DNA of 64,000 nt from Cyclobacteriaceae bacterium (GCA_028285685.1 JANQOR010000023.1:62001-126000), one strand, 5' to 3'; numbered from the stretch's first letter, positions 38,320 through 47,380 are shown. The notes: generated by a model not told the origin, from the sequence alone. Translations and numbers: made by a program.

Positions 38320-39450
38320 TTAACTATTTGTTTTGATAAAATCCCGGGGAGTCATTCCGGTATGCTTTTTAAAGTAGGTATTGAAGGAAACTTTGTTATT
38401 GAACCCGGACGCAAATGCTACTTCCAGGATGGTTTTAGCACCATTTTCCTTTGTCAGTATCTTTTTAGCTTCATTCACCCTGTGCTGATTGATCAGGTTG
38501 TAAAAAGAGGTGTGGAGCCTTTCATTGATCACCTGTGATAAAAAGTGTGGCGAGATTGACAGCTGGTCCGCTAGCATAGAGAGTGTAAGTTCATTATTGA
38601 GATAAGGTTTCTCACTTTCTAGCACCGATTCCAATTTTGATACTATTTCCTTTGCCAGGTCTTCCGTCAAAGAAGATTTCTCGTACTTTTCCCAGCTTCT
38701 TAGCGGAACAAGTGGCTTCTCAAGAATTTTGCTATTTCTCAGCGCAGCAAAGTGAATCCCATAGATCAGTAGTGTGACAGGAATCACGTAAATGTGATCC
38801 ATCCATCGTTCGTAACCTGACGAAAAATAAAGGAGGGTAAAGAATACAATGGCTGAAATAAGAATAGCTGCTGCCGAAAAAATAATTCTACTTAGCCACT
38901 TGTAGTTGATATGCGAGAAGTTGTTTTCAACAACCATGGTGTATTTACGAGCTGTGCGATAACTGAGAAAAGTGAAAAATGCCGAAAATGCGAATTGAAG
39001 AAAAAACAATACTCCGTAAAATAACTGGATCGCACTCAGTCCCATCGTCGGGAATTTCATCACGGTCAACATCCCATAATACTTCCCTCTTTCAGGAATT
39101 ACATCCGCTATCAACAAAGGCAAGGCGACGGTAAACAGTAGGAATGGAGCGAAATAAGCCCAATGCTTCCATTGCCATTTGAAGTCTGGATTGGTGTAGG
39201 CCAATGCATACAAGTAAAGCAACGGACCGAAGAGTAACCACGACCCATACCTTGTTCCATAAAACAGATCGAATTTCCACTCGATCACCTCGCGAACTAG
39301 TAAAAATTCCAACTGGTACCAAACCAAAACCAACATCAATGCGCCGAGCAATCGCTGCCTCTTGACAAATGCAACGGCAGAAAAAATCAAGCCCTGGAGG
39401 ATACTGAAGCCCAGGATGATGGAAATAATATCGATGGTAAATGCACTCAT
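38320..39450 (-). CDS. AraC-family regulator with seven-helix membrane N-terminus
   Basis: 376 aa. Seven hydrophobic segments fill residues about 6-240. The DNA-binding domain spans about 265-372: LTLSMLADQLSISPHFLSQVINERL, a FYNLINQHRVNEAKK linker, LEVAFASGFNNKVSFNTYFKKHTG and MTPRDF. The organisation is the same as 9016-10167, and the two are likely paralogues. It lies upstream of the YceI-TPR gene on the same strand. The inducer is unknown; membrane location of the sensor part suggests a signal from membrane or periplasm. Confidence 0.9.
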   Translation of the reverse strand: MSAFTIDIISIILGFSILQGLIFSAVAFVKRQRLLGALMLVLVWYQLEFLLVREVIEWKFDLFYGTRYGSWLLFGPLLYLYALAYTNPDFKWQWKHWAYFAPFLLFTVALPLLIADVIPERGKYYGMLTVMKFPTMGLSAIQLFYGVLFFLQFAFSAFFTFLSYRTARKYTMVVENNFSHINYKWLSRIIFSAAAILISAIVFFTLLYFSSGYERWMDHIYVIPVTLLIYGIHFAALRNSKILEKPLVPLRSWEKYEKSSLTEDLAKEIVSKLESVLESEKPYLNNELTLSMLADQLSISPHFLSQVINERLHTSFYNLINQHRVNEAKKILTKENGAKTILEVAFASGFNNKVSFNTYFKKHTGMTPRDFIKTNS

Positions 39451-39569
39451 GAACGAGGTTTGGTCATGGAGTCAAGATTTCTGAGAGGTGTTAACATTCG
39501 ACATCATTTTTTGTCCGGCATGGTTGGTTTTTAAGATAGCCAAATCGCAGGGGATAATCAACGTATCGC

Positions 39570-40040
39570 TTACTCTGCGGTTTTGCTATACCAAACGGTA
39601 AGGTGGGCTATGGCGATGATGAAGAATGCTCCTTCGCCCTTATCAAAAAAGATTTCACCAACATTTTTTAGGCCTTCCTGAACGAACTCGATCCGTAGGC
39701 AGAAATCGTCACCTTTTGTTAAACGATACTTGTGCTTCCACAGGTGATCCATCGTCAGCTCGTAGTGCTCACCAGATTCTTCAAGAACGAGTGTGCCTCG
39801 ATGTTTCAGCATGTCTCCTCCGTCAAATTTTGCGATCTGCTTATCGTCACGAAAAAACCTGACCTCATGCGTGAAAAGTTTATGGATCTCCTTTATACCA
39901 TATTCCTCAGACCCGTGTTTTGCAGTGATCTTTATCTTAAAAAACCCCTTTTTATCCATGGTTGCGTACACCTGCCCAACCTCGTCATAGATGGTGATTC
40001 CGGCCGTTAGCCTACGCGTTTCAAAGGTGTACTTCTTCAT
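39570..40040 (-). CDS. Uncharacterised protein (156 aa)
   Basis: No family recognised. The sequence alternates short beta-like stretches: ITIYDEVGQVYATMDKKGFFKIKITAK, then TLVLEESGEHYELTMDHLWKHKYRLTKG. This recalls the twelve-stranded LURP/tubby-like barrel of soluble lipid-associated proteins, a weak resemblance only. The C-terminus has a hydrophobic FFIIAIAHLTVWY segment that could be a buried helix, as in that fold, or a membrane anchor. It stands alone between a divergent sigma-factor gene and the AraC gene. Confidence 0.7.
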   Translation of the reverse strand: MKKYTFETRRLTAGITIYDEVGQVYATMDKKGFFKIKITAKHGSEEYGIKEIHKLFTHEVRFFRDDKQIAKFDGGDMLKHRGTLVLEESGEHYELTMDHLWKHKYRLTKGDDFCLRIEFVQEGLKNVGEIFFDKGEGAFFIIAIAHLTVWYSKTAE

Positions 40041-40192
40041 TTTCTATTCGGGTACGACATGAGAGTTAAAGTCTTGGCAACCCTATTTACTGTGCCAATC
40101 GTCAACCTGGATGACAATGCCACTACTGTGCCGAACGTTGATTGAAAGTATAAATCTACAAACACGTTGGACGAATGTTAGCGAATCGCTTA

Positions 40193-40208
40193 GTTTAGAG
40201 GCCTAAAC
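40193..40208. promoter_or_regulatory. Short inverted repeat before the sigma-factor gene
   Basis: GTTTAG-AGGC-CTAAAC, six-base arms and a four-base centre, 15 bases before the sigma-factor ATG. It may be an operator or an RNA hairpin at the start of the signalling operon. The rest of the 183-base gap (40041-40223) shows nothing else clear. Confidence 0.3.
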
Positions 40209-40223
40209 CCTGACACCTATTAA

Positions 40224-40784
40224 ATGGCCCTCTTCAAAGATCCGGTACAGTTTGAGATGGCATACAAGCAGTTCTTTTCGATGCTTGTAGGGTTTGCTTT
40301 TCAGTACGTGGAGGATTCGGATACTGCTGAAGACATTGTGCAGGAGGTTTTTAGCAACCTCTGGAATCAGTCGGAGGACCTTGAGGTGAAGACCAACATG
40401 AAATCGTACCTTTTTGGAGCTGTGAGAAATGCATGCCTGAATCATCTCAGGCATCTGAAAGTGGTAGAATCGCATGCTCAGGCTACGTTGCAACCTGAAG
40501 AGACCGATCAGGCTGGATTTATGGAAATGGACGAGTTGCAGGAAAAACTCGAATCGGCCCTTGGTCAATTGCCGGAAAAGCGAAGGCAGATTTTCGAGCT
40601 GAGCCGTTTCGAGGACAAAAAGTACCATGAAATTGCCGAGGAACTGGATATTTCCGTCAAGACGGTGGAAACGCAAATGAGCAGAGCTTTGAAGGTGATG
40701 CGGGAGGTGTTGGGGTCATATCTTGTGTACCTGATCATCTTCACATTGATAATGATCTTAGAAGGGTGTAGGGGTAAAATTTAA
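40224..40784 (+). CDS. ECF RNA polymerase sigma factor, FecI-like (Bacteroidota type)
   Basis: 186 aa. Region 2 is visible as YKQFFSMLVGFAFQYVEDSDTAEDIVQEVFSNLW (about residues 14-47) and region 4 as LPEKRRQIFELSRFEDKKYHEIAEELDISVKTVETQMSRAL (about 117-157). A hydrophobic tail (YLVYLIIFTLIMIL) closes the protein, as in many Bacteroidota sigma factors of this group. It directs RNA polymerase to genes controlled by surface signalling. The FecR-type anti-sigma gene follows immediately, and a GTAGGGGTAAAAT element lies in its last codons. Confidence 0.94.
   Translation: MALFKDPVQFEMAYKQFFSMLVGFAFQYVEDSDTAEDIVQEVFSNLWNQSEDLEVKTNMKSYLFGAVRNACLNHLRHLKVVESHAQATLQPEETDQAGFMEMDELQEKLESALGQLPEKRRQIFELSRFEDKKYHEIAEELDISVKTVETQMSRALKVMREVLGSYLVYLIIFTLIMILEGCRGKI
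40768..40780 (+). promoter_or_regulatory. Candidate sigma-factor target motif, copy 1 (before FecR)
   Basis: GTAGGGGTAAAAT within the last codons of the sigma-factor gene, 56 bases before the FecR ATG. The same 13 bases recur at 44921-44933 and, with two changes, at 43524-43536, each at the front of a gene of this operon. The repeated location supports a promoter element for the FecI-like factor. Confidence 0.5.
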
Positions 40785-40835
40785 ATTACGTGTCAAAATT
40801 ATAGACAGTTGAATCTGGACAGTAACGATATCGAA

Positions 40836-41801
40836 ATGGAAGAAGTGCTCTACCGGTACTTTAGGGAGGAGATGACTGCCGATGAAAAGGCGGAGGTGGA
40901 GACGTGGAGAAATACGTCTCCTGAGAATCAACAGTTGTTCGACGAGACGAAACTGATGTTCCTGGACTTAAAAGGGCTGTCTTACTACAGAAACGTAGCG
41001 CAACAACAGGTCGATCAGTCGTGGGAAAAATTTAAGGAAGACCACAAGATCAGACCCATTCATGAAGCTCCGGTCCGATCGTTTACCTTTTTGAGATATG
41101 CAGCCAGTATTGTTGTGGTGATCGCGGCAGCTATTGGTGTTTACTTCTATCAAAACCAGGTCGAGGAAGTTACGCTGGCCAGTACAGCGGATATCCGAGA
41201 ATTGAGCCTGCCGGATGGTTCACTGATATCGCTCAATGAAAATGCCCGGATCGAGTATATGGAACCCTTCCAAAACAATGAACGTCGAGTGAAGCTCACA
41301 GGAGAAGCCTACTTTGAGGTCGCGAAGGTGCAAAAACAGCCTTTCGTCGTTGAGGTAGGTGATACGGAGATTCGGGTGCTGGGCACCAAATTCTACATCA
41401 ACCGACCGGGTACAAATCAATTGAGCGTCCAGGTGGAGGAAGGAAGAGTGTTGATTTCGCACAACGACCTGCACCAAATTGTGGATTCCGGACAGACGTT
41501 AACACTGGATCTGCAAACCAACCAATTGACCGAGACTGAAGATGTTACTGGTAAATCTTCCTTTTGGAAGACGAGGAAACTTGTTTTCATGGTGACTTCA
41601 CTGGATGAGGTAGTCGATGTGGTCAACGAGGCGTATGATTCATCGATTCAGCTACAAGGATCCACCGAAGGCTGTGCACTTACGGTGACATTTGACAATG
41701 AGACCTTTGAAAATGTGCTTGAGATCATCACAAGCACCTTGAATTATGAGCTGATAGAAGATCAGGGATCTTATATTTTGAAAGGAGATGGCTGCCAGTA
41801 A
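40836..41801 (+). CDS. FecR-family anti-sigma factor
   Basis: About 321 aa. The start is the ATG at 40836; the TTG nine codons earlier is less likely. The cytoplasmic N-terminus (about 1-80) binds the sigma factor, one membrane helix follows (FLRYAASIVVVIAAAIGVYFY, about 86-106), then the periplasmic FecR domain (LSLPDGSLISLNENARIEY, GEAYFEVAK, FVVEVGDTEIRVLGTKFYI; about 130-225) and a C-terminal DUF4974 domain (about 240-315) that would touch an STN domain. It overlaps the next gene by 14 bases, so the STN-bearing surface protein is made in step with it. Confidence 0.94.
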   Translation: MEEVLYRYFREEMTADEKAEVETWRNTSPENQQLFDETKLMFLDLKGLSYYRNVAQQQVDQSWEKFKEDHKIRPIHEAPVRSFTFLRYAASIVVVIAAAIGVYFYQNQVEEVTLASTADIRELSLPDGSLISLNENARIEYMEPFQNNERRVKLTGEAYFEVAKVQKQPFVVEVGDTEIRVLGTKFYINRPGTNQLSVQVEEGRVLISHNDLHQIVDSGQTLTLDLQTNQLTETEDVTGKSSFWKTRKLVFMVTSLDEVVDVVNEAYDSSIQLQGSTEGCALTVTFDNETFENVLEIITSTLNYELIEDQGSYILKGDGCQ

Positions 41802-43506
41802 ACTCACCCTGATTGGCATTTTAGTTTTCACTTCTGCTGCACTGCTGGGACAGTCTGCGGATGTGAGTCAGAAAATTACAGTCACGTTTCAAAATGAATC
41901 ACTGGAGAATGCCTTGCTGCGACTGGATGATCTGGCCGATCGTCAACTTTCGTACAATCCGCAAATCCTGCCTTCCGGTGTGGTGATCAACAGATCATTT
42001 GCGTCTGAAACTCCTGAAATTATTCTGAACAAGATTTTAGGTGATGCCTATGAACTAAAAACCATTGGTAACTACATCATCATTCAGAAAGCTCCGCCAC
42101 CAAAAAAGGAAAAGGCCACTTTTCAAATTAGCGGTGGAATCAAAGATGCTACCACCGGAGAGGAGCTCCAGGATGTGTCCATCTATGAAGTCAATTCACT
42201 GCGATCGACGTTGTCCAACGAAAAAGGAGAATTCAACTTGCTAGCCGAGACCAATGTTTCGGCAGCAACCTTCGTGATCAGTAAAAAATACTACCAGGAT
42301 ACGATCATCCAGGTGAGTCAGCTGAAGACACTTCAGGGACCGATTGTCTTGAAACAAGAAAGAGAATCCAGGTTCACCGAGTCCATACGTGAACGGGTAC
42401 GTACGTTTTCTACCGGTTTGTCCAAGTTTTTCACCTCGAACAAGGTGCGCAAGAACGCGCAAAACGTGAACCTCGTGGATACCCGTATGTTTCAATTTTC
42501 TTTTATTCCATCCATTGGCACCAACCGGAAGATGAGCAGTCAGATCAAGAACAAATTTTCGCTCAACCTTATCGCCGGATATGCATATGGGAATCGTGGC
42601 GTGGAACTGGGGGGATTCTACAACATTGATCGCGAGGAAGTGCGCGGTGTTCAAATCGGTGGCTTTGGAAACACCGTAGGAGGGGAGGTGCATGGACTGC
42701 AGATGGGCGGTTTCGTCAATACAACGAAAGATTACGTCAAGGGTGCTCAAATCGCGGGTTTTATCAATGTCGCGTCTGACAGTGTCAATGGGTTCCAAAT
42801 GGGCGGGTTTTCGAATATCACCCGTGAAATGAAAGGATGGCAGATCGCAGGATTCAACAACCACACCAAGCATATGGACGGTGTCCAGATGTCGGGATTT
42901 ATCAATACTGCCGGTGACATGGAAGGTTTTCAACTGACCGGGTTCATCAATATCGCCAGGCAGGTCAGAGGTCTTCAGCTCAGTGTGGTGAATTGGGCTG
43001 ATACGGTGGCCAGCGGGGTTCCGTTCGGTTTGCTCAACATTGTGAAAAAGGGCGGCCTCATTTCACCAGCCATCGAATCGGATGAAGTGGTGCCGTACCG
43101 GCTGTCGTTCAGATCAGGCCTGGATAAGTTCTATTCCGTTTTATCGGTCGGACTTCAACCCGGTGATTACTGGACGTACGGCGCTGGTTTTGGCTCCCGA
43201 TTTTTTCCTTTAAATAAGAAAACATTTTTCATTAATCCGGAACTTCGGTGGTTCAATGTGGCAGAAGACAAAATAAAAGAGAACGAAAACAACTACCTCG
43301 TTCGATTCAATTTCAACCTTGGTTACCAACTCTTTAAACACCTGTCCATCACCACCGGTCCGTCATTCAATTACTACTTCACCAACCATTTAAGTGAGAG
43401 AGGCCGACCGATCATTGATATTGCCGGGAAGACGGTTCTGGATCGATCGACGGCCAGATATCGCCATCAACTTTGGATTGGCTACACCATTGGCATAGGA
43501 TTTTAA
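41788..43506 (+). CDS. STN-domain surface protein with LA_2272-type repeats
   Basis: 572 aa. Signal peptide (about 1-22), then an STN domain (about 28-105: ITVTFQNESLENALLRLDDL to NYIIIQK), a carboxypeptidase-regulatory-like Ig domain (about 112-190) and, after a linker, about ten 15-16-residue repeats of type GxQxGGFxN (about 270-425) followed by a beta-rich C-terminus ending WIGYTIGIGF, as in outer-membrane barrels. The repeats match what is called the LA_2272 surface repeat family. STN domains normally sit on TonB-dependent receptors and signal to FecR; here the domain is on a non-receptor protein right after FecR (14-base overlap), so this protein is the likely signalling partner. The gene product downstream is a paralogue without STN. 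Confidence 0.88.
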   Translation: MAASKLTLIGILVFTSAALLGQSADVSQKITVTFQNESLENALLRLDDLADRQLSYNPQILPSGVVINRSFASETPEIILNKILGDAYELKTIGNYIIIQKAPPPKKEKATFQISGGIKDATTGEELQDVSIYEVNSLRSTLSNEKGEFNLLAETNVSAATFVISKKYYQDTIIQVSQLKTLQGPIVLKQERESRFTESIRERVRTFSTGLSKFFTSNKVRKNAQNVNLVDTRMFQFSFIPSIGTNRKMSSQIKNKFSLNLIAGYAYGNRGVELGGFYNIDREEVRGVQIGGFGNTVGGEVHGLQMGGFVNTTKDYVKGAQIAGFINVASDSVNGFQMGGFSNITREMKGWQIAGFNNHTKHMDGVQMSGFINTAGDMEGFQLTGFINIARQVRGLQLSVVNWADTVASGVPFGLLNIVKKGGLISPAIESDEVVPYRLSFRSGLDKFYSVLSVGLQPGDYWTYGAGFGSRFFPLNKKTFFINPELRWFNVAEDKIKENENNYLVRFNFNLGYQLFKHLSITTGPSFNYYFTNHLSERGRPIIDIAGKTVLDRSTARYRHQLWIGYTIGIGF

Positions 43507-43523
43507 ATTTTTTTAAAATACCT

Positions 43524-43536
43524 GTCAGGGTAAAAT
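43524..43536 (+). promoter_or_regulatory. Candidate sigma-factor target motif, copy 2
   Basis: GTCAGGGTAAAAT, two changes from copies 1 and 3. From here to the ATG at 43574 the leader resembles that of the TonB receptor gene (44921-44972), including GAGGTTCCTCAGCTTCAAAA-type sequence, so the two leaders share a common origin. Confidence 0.5.
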
Positions 43537-43573
43537 CTGTTTGAGGTTCCTCAGCTTCAAAAACAGATTAAAA

Positions 43574-44884
43574 ATGAAAACTCAAAATCAATCTTTCATC
43601 ATTTATTGTGTGCTGGTTCTATTGATTCCATTTATTGGAGCAGCACAAGAGACAGAAGACCAGGAAGTCAAGAACTTTCAATTTTCTTTCGTTCCCCCGG
43701 TCAGTTCCAATGGTCCCCAAAATGAGCAAATGATCAATAGATTTTCACTCAACCTACTGGCCGGATATTCCTACGGTGTGGAGGCTTTTGAATTTGGCGG
43801 GTTGTACAACCTTGTTAAAGCCGATGTCCGGGGTGGGCAGATCAGTGGATTTGGCAATACAGTTGGTGGGGAAACTCGGGGACTGCAGCTTGCCGGATTT
43901 TTCAATACAAATAAAGGCTACGTCGAAGGTGCCCAGATCGCGGGATTTGCCAATCAGACAGGTGAGGATGTCAAGGGTTTGCAGCTCGGCGGGTTTGGCA
44001 ACTACAACAAAGGCGAGGTAGAGGGTGCACAAGTAGCTGGATTTATCAATCTAACGGGTAGCGGTGTCAATGGCTTGCAAATGGGCGGGTTTATGAATCA
44101 AAACAAAGGTGCGATAGAAGGTGCCCAGGTAGCAGGATTTCTCAATGTCACGAATGACAAGGTAACCGGACTTCAACTTGGTGGGTTCAGCAACATTTCC
44201 TCGGAGACCAAGGGGTTCCAGATCGCGGGCTTCAATAACCACAACAAGAAGACCGACGGGACACAAATTTCAGGTTTCATCAACACGACAGGAGACCTTG
44301 ATGGAGCGCAGCTGGCTGGGTTCGTCAATGTAGCCAAGGGAGTTAAAGGTGTACAGATTGGTGTGATCAATGTGGCTGACAGTGTCGGTTCCGGTGTTCA
44401 GGTCGGGCTGGTGAATATTTCACGAAAAAATGGCTTTATATCACCTGCGGTGGAGTGGGATGATACGGAGTATTTCCGGGTCATCTTCCGGTCAGGTCTT
44501 GACAAATTTTATGGATTATTGAGCGCGGGTATCAATGTGGACGAAAACTGGTCGTATGGTGCCGGTTTTGGCTCCAGACTTTTTCTATCAAAGAAAAAGA
44601 CCACCTTTTTCAATCCTGAGTTGAGATACCACAACATCAATAGAGGTCGCTTGAAGTTTGGCAGCAACAACCATTTGGTAAAATTGAATCTGAACATGGG
44701 CTACCAGATCCTGAAAAACTTCTACATCACTTCCGGTCCCTCCGTCAATTTATATGTAAGCAATCGATTGGACAGAAATGGACGACCAGTCATTGACCTG
44801 GCAAACAATCCTTCCTGGGATCATAGAAGCGGCAGAAGCCGGTACCAACTATGGGTAGGCTACACAGTCGGGATTGGATTTTAA
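43574..44884 (+). CDS. LA_2272-type surface repeat protein (paralogue without STN)
   Basis: About 436 aa. I choose the ATG at 43574 over the TTG at 43541; it gives a good signal peptide (to GAAQE). The mature part begins with an NFQFSFVPP stretch also present in the neighbour and then has about fourteen GxQxxGFxN repeats (about 70-300), four more than the upstream paralogue, before a closely similar beta-rich C-terminus ending WVGYTVGIGF. The C-terminal half is clearly homologous to that of the upstream gene (FRSGLDKFY, GAGFGSR, FFNPELR), so this pair arose by duplication. The protein probably sits in the outer membrane; ligand unknown. Confidence 0.88.
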   Translation: MKTQNQSFIIYCVLVLLIPFIGAAQETEDQEVKNFQFSFVPPVSSNGPQNEQMINRFSLNLLAGYSYGVEAFEFGGLYNLVKADVRGGQISGFGNTVGGETRGLQLAGFFNTNKGYVEGAQIAGFANQTGEDVKGLQLGGFGNYNKGEVEGAQVAGFINLTGSGVNGLQMGGFMNQNKGAIEGAQVAGFLNVTNDKVTGLQLGGFSNISSETKGFQIAGFNNHNKKTDGTQISGFINTTGDLDGAQLAGFVNVAKGVKGVQIGVINVADSVGSGVQVGLVNISRKNGFISPAVEWDDTEYFRVIFRSGLDKFYGLLSAGINVDENWSYGAGFGSRLFLSKKKTTFFNPELRYHNINRGRLKFGSNNHLVKLNLNMGYQILKNFYITSGPSVNLYVSNRLDRNGRPVIDLANNPSWDHRSGRSRYQLWVGYTVGIGF

Positions 44885-44920
44885 ATCACTCAAAGTAAAA
44901 GTTGATAAAAGGACAAAGCT

Positions 44921-44933
44921 GTAGGGGTAAAAT
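44921..44933 (+). promoter_or_regulatory. Candidate sigma-factor target motif, copy 3 (before TonB receptor)
   Basis: GTAGGGGTAAAAT, identical to the copy before FecR, 37 bases upstream of the chosen ATG at 44970. The 52-base leader that follows is closely similar to that at 43524-43576. Confidence 0.5.
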
Positions 44934-44969
44934 TCAATGAAGGTTCCTCAGCTTCAAAATCAAACAAAA

Positions 44970-47330
44970 ATGAAAACTCATCGACTCACTTATTTCATTC
45001 TGAACCTCGTGTTTTCTCTCGGTGCCCTTGTTGGGTACTCGCAGGAGATCACGCAGAACATCAAAGGACTAATCCTGGATCAGGATTCAAAATCACCACT
45101 TATCGGGGCAACCGTAGTGATGGTTGGTTCTGACCCTATTCTGGGAAGCATCACGGACGTGGATGGTTCCTTTAAGATCAGCGACGTGCCTATCGGGCGG
45201 GTCACGCTCAAGGTTACATACATAGGGTACGAGGAAAAAACGATCCCTAACCTGCTCATCAACTCTTCCAAGGAGTTCATCCTGGACATTGCCATGGAAG
45301 AATCTTTTGAAAAGTTGGAAGAGGTGGTGGTTACTGCCAAGAAGGATAAATCCGAAGTGTTAAACGAAATGTCATTGGTAAGCGCCCGTTCATTCTCGGT
45401 AGAGGAGACAAAGCGGTTTGCGGGCTCTTTCAATGACCCGGCACGGTTGGCATCTGCTTTCGCTGGCGTAGCGAATTCACCCGAAGGGAGCAACGACATT
45501 ATTGTACGGGGGAATTCTTCCAAAGGAATTCTCTGGCGACTGGAAGGAATCGAAATTCCCAATCCCAACCACTTTGCCAGTGACGGAGCTACAGGCGGAC
45601 CGATCAATGCGTTGAGCAGCAACATGCTCAGTGATTCGGACTTTATGAGTGGCGCTTTTGCTCCTGAGTATGGCAATGCGCTTTCTGGTGTCTTTGACAT
45701 GAAGCTGAAGCGTGGCAATGCCGATCAACGTGAGTACACTGCGGGTTTGAGCACATTGGGAATTGACCTGGCAGTTGAAGGACCACTAAACGCCAACAAC
45801 GGATCCTACATCGCTAATTACCGGTATTCCTCACTGGATTTACTGGACAAAGCTGGTGTGGTGGATTTTGGTGGCGTTCCAAGGTACCAGGATCTCACTT
45901 ACAATATCTACTTGCCTTTGAGCAAAAGACATTTCCTATCCATGTTTGGCCTGGGCGGAGTCAGTAGCATTTCCTCGATTGAACAGGAAGAGGACACGAA
46001 CGAAAACCTGATGCAGTCGGAGTTTGAGTCCTCGATGGGAACAGCAGGTTTCATTCACAACTTTCTGATCAACGACAATACCTACCTTCGATCGTTTGCA
46101 TCACTTTCCAGAACCACGTTGGAGTCCACGGTTGACCTGCCCACAGCTGAGAATAACAATGCCTACTACAACATTTTCAATGATAACTTCTCCAAGACGT
46201 ATGTCCGAACCGGCTCAACCTATGGCCATAAGTTCAACTCCAGGAACAAGATAGAAGTCGGGTTCATCTACAACCGGATTGGCTATGAGATGATCCAGAA
46301 TGGATACAACTACGACGAAGATCGCCTCGAAAATGAACTGGATGATGACGGAGCTACCGACCGCATTCAGGGGTTTGCCACCTGGAAATTCAGGATCACC
46401 GAGGACCTGACCATGACGAGTGGAGCCCACTTCAATGGATTGACGCTCAACAATTCGTATTCGATGGAGCCAAGATTGGCGTTGAAATGGGATTTCACCG
46501 AAGGAAAGGCGTTGAGCTTCGGTGGAGGACTGCACAGCAAAATGGAAAGTCCGGCGGTATATCTATGGAGGTTCAACAATGGCGATGGCACCTTTTCACA
46601 GCCGAACAAAGATCTGAAAATGTCGAAGGCCGCACACCTTGTGCTGGGCTACGATCAAAAACTAGGACCAAACACCCATTTTAAATCGGAGATCTATTAC
46701 CAGTATTTGTACGATTCACCAGTGGAAGACGATCCGAACAGTACGTATTCGTTACTCAATGAGACCGAGCAGTACGCACCGAGAATGCTGGTCAATGACG
46801 GAACGGGTAGAAACTACGGTGTAGAATTGACGCTGGAGCAGTACCTGAATAGAGGATTTTACTACCTGGCTTCTGCTTCCATATTTAGATCTTTCTACAC
46901 AGCCAAAGACGGGATCGAACGGGAGACGGCCTATGCAAGCGACTACATTTTCAACTTCATTGGTGGCAAGGAATTCAGCATCGGACGATCTGATAAAAAC
47001 CGTGTGTTGTTCATCAACACAAAGATCTCGTTGCTAGGCGGCAAACGATTCACCCCGCTGGACATGCCAGCTTCTATTGCAGCAGGCGAGGAGGTGCGCC
47101 AGGAAGATCGTCCTTTTTCAGCCCGGTCGGACAATTTGTTTGTTCCCAACCTCTCGATCGGAACCAGACGAGACCGACCAAAGGCCACACACGAATTCAA
47201 GTTGGACATCCAAAACGTGACCAACAATTCAGCGGTGGTTCAGAACTACTACATCCAGCAGACAGAAGATATCTATGAAATCCACCAGCTAGGGATGTTC
47301 CCCACGATCTCTTATACGATTAGTTTTTAG
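44970..47330 (+). CDS. TonB-dependent receptor with carboxypeptidase-regulatory-like domain
   Basis: About 786 aa outer-membrane receptor. Signal peptide (to about residue 22, GYSQE), a CarboxypepD_reg-like domain (about 28-105: IKGLILDQDSKSPLIGATVVM, TDVDGSFKISDVPIG), then the plug domain (about 120-230; FEKLEEVVVTA opening) and a 22-strand-type barrel ending TISYTISF. It has no STN domain, although it sits in a FecI/FecR operon; that domain is on the gene two positions upstream. I chose the second ATG because its leader aligns with that of the preceding gene. Ligand unknown. A clear terminator closes the operon. Confidence 0.93.
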   Translation: MKTHRLTYFILNLVFSLGALVGYSQEITQNIKGLILDQDSKSPLIGATVVMVGSDPILGSITDVDGSFKISDVPIGRVTLKVTYIGYEEKTIPNLLINSSKEFILDIAMEESFEKLEEVVVTAKKDKSEVLNEMSLVSARSFSVEETKRFAGSFNDPARLASAFAGVANSPEGSNDIIVRGNSSKGILWRLEGIEIPNPNHFASDGATGGPINALSSNMLSDSDFMSGAFAPEYGNALSGVFDMKLKRGNADQREYTAGLSTLGIDLAVEGPLNANNGSYIANYRYSSLDLLDKAGVVDFGGVPRYQDLTYNIYLPLSKRHFLSMFGLGGVSSISSIEQEEDTNENLMQSEFESSMGTAGFIHNFLINDNTYLRSFASLSRTTLESTVDLPTAENNNAYYNIFNDNFSKTYVRTGSTYGHKFNSRNKIEVGFIYNRIGYEMIQNGYNYDEDRLENELDDDGATDRIQGFATWKFRITEDLTMTSGAHFNGLTLNNSYSMEPRLALKWDFTEGKALSFGGGLHSKMESPAVYLWRFNNGDGTFSQPNKDLKMSKAAHLVLGYDQKLGPNTHFKSEIYYQYLYDSPVEDDPNSTYSLLNETEQYAPRMLVNDGTGRNYGVELTLEQYLNRGFYYLASASIFRSFYTAKDGIERETAYASDYIFNFIGGKEFSIGRSDKNRVLFINTKISLLGGKRFTPLDMPASIAAGEEVRQEDRPFSARSDNLFVPNLSIGTRRDRPKATHEFKLDIQNVTNNSAVVQNYYIQQTEDIYEIHQLGMFPTISYTISF

Positions 47331-47350
47331 TGTTTTGTGGATTTTGACCG

Positions 47351-47380
47351 AAAGGCCGCTCCAGGAGGAGTGGCTTTTTT
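47351..47380 (+). terminator. Rho-independent terminator of the signalling operon
   Basis: Stem GCCGCTCC/GGAGTGGC (8 bp with one G-T pair), AGGA loop, upstream AAAG and downstream TTTTTT. 20 bases after the TonB receptor stop. Confidence 0.88.

Noticed and set aside
42241-42933. 230-codon minus-strand frame opposite the LA_2272 repeats
   Set aside because: Antisense shadow created by the repetitive coding sequence of the real plus-strand gene.
45080-45718. 212-codon minus-strand frame inside the TonB receptor gene
   Set aside because: Shadow of a clearly recognised receptor gene; composition is Ser/Pro-rich noise.
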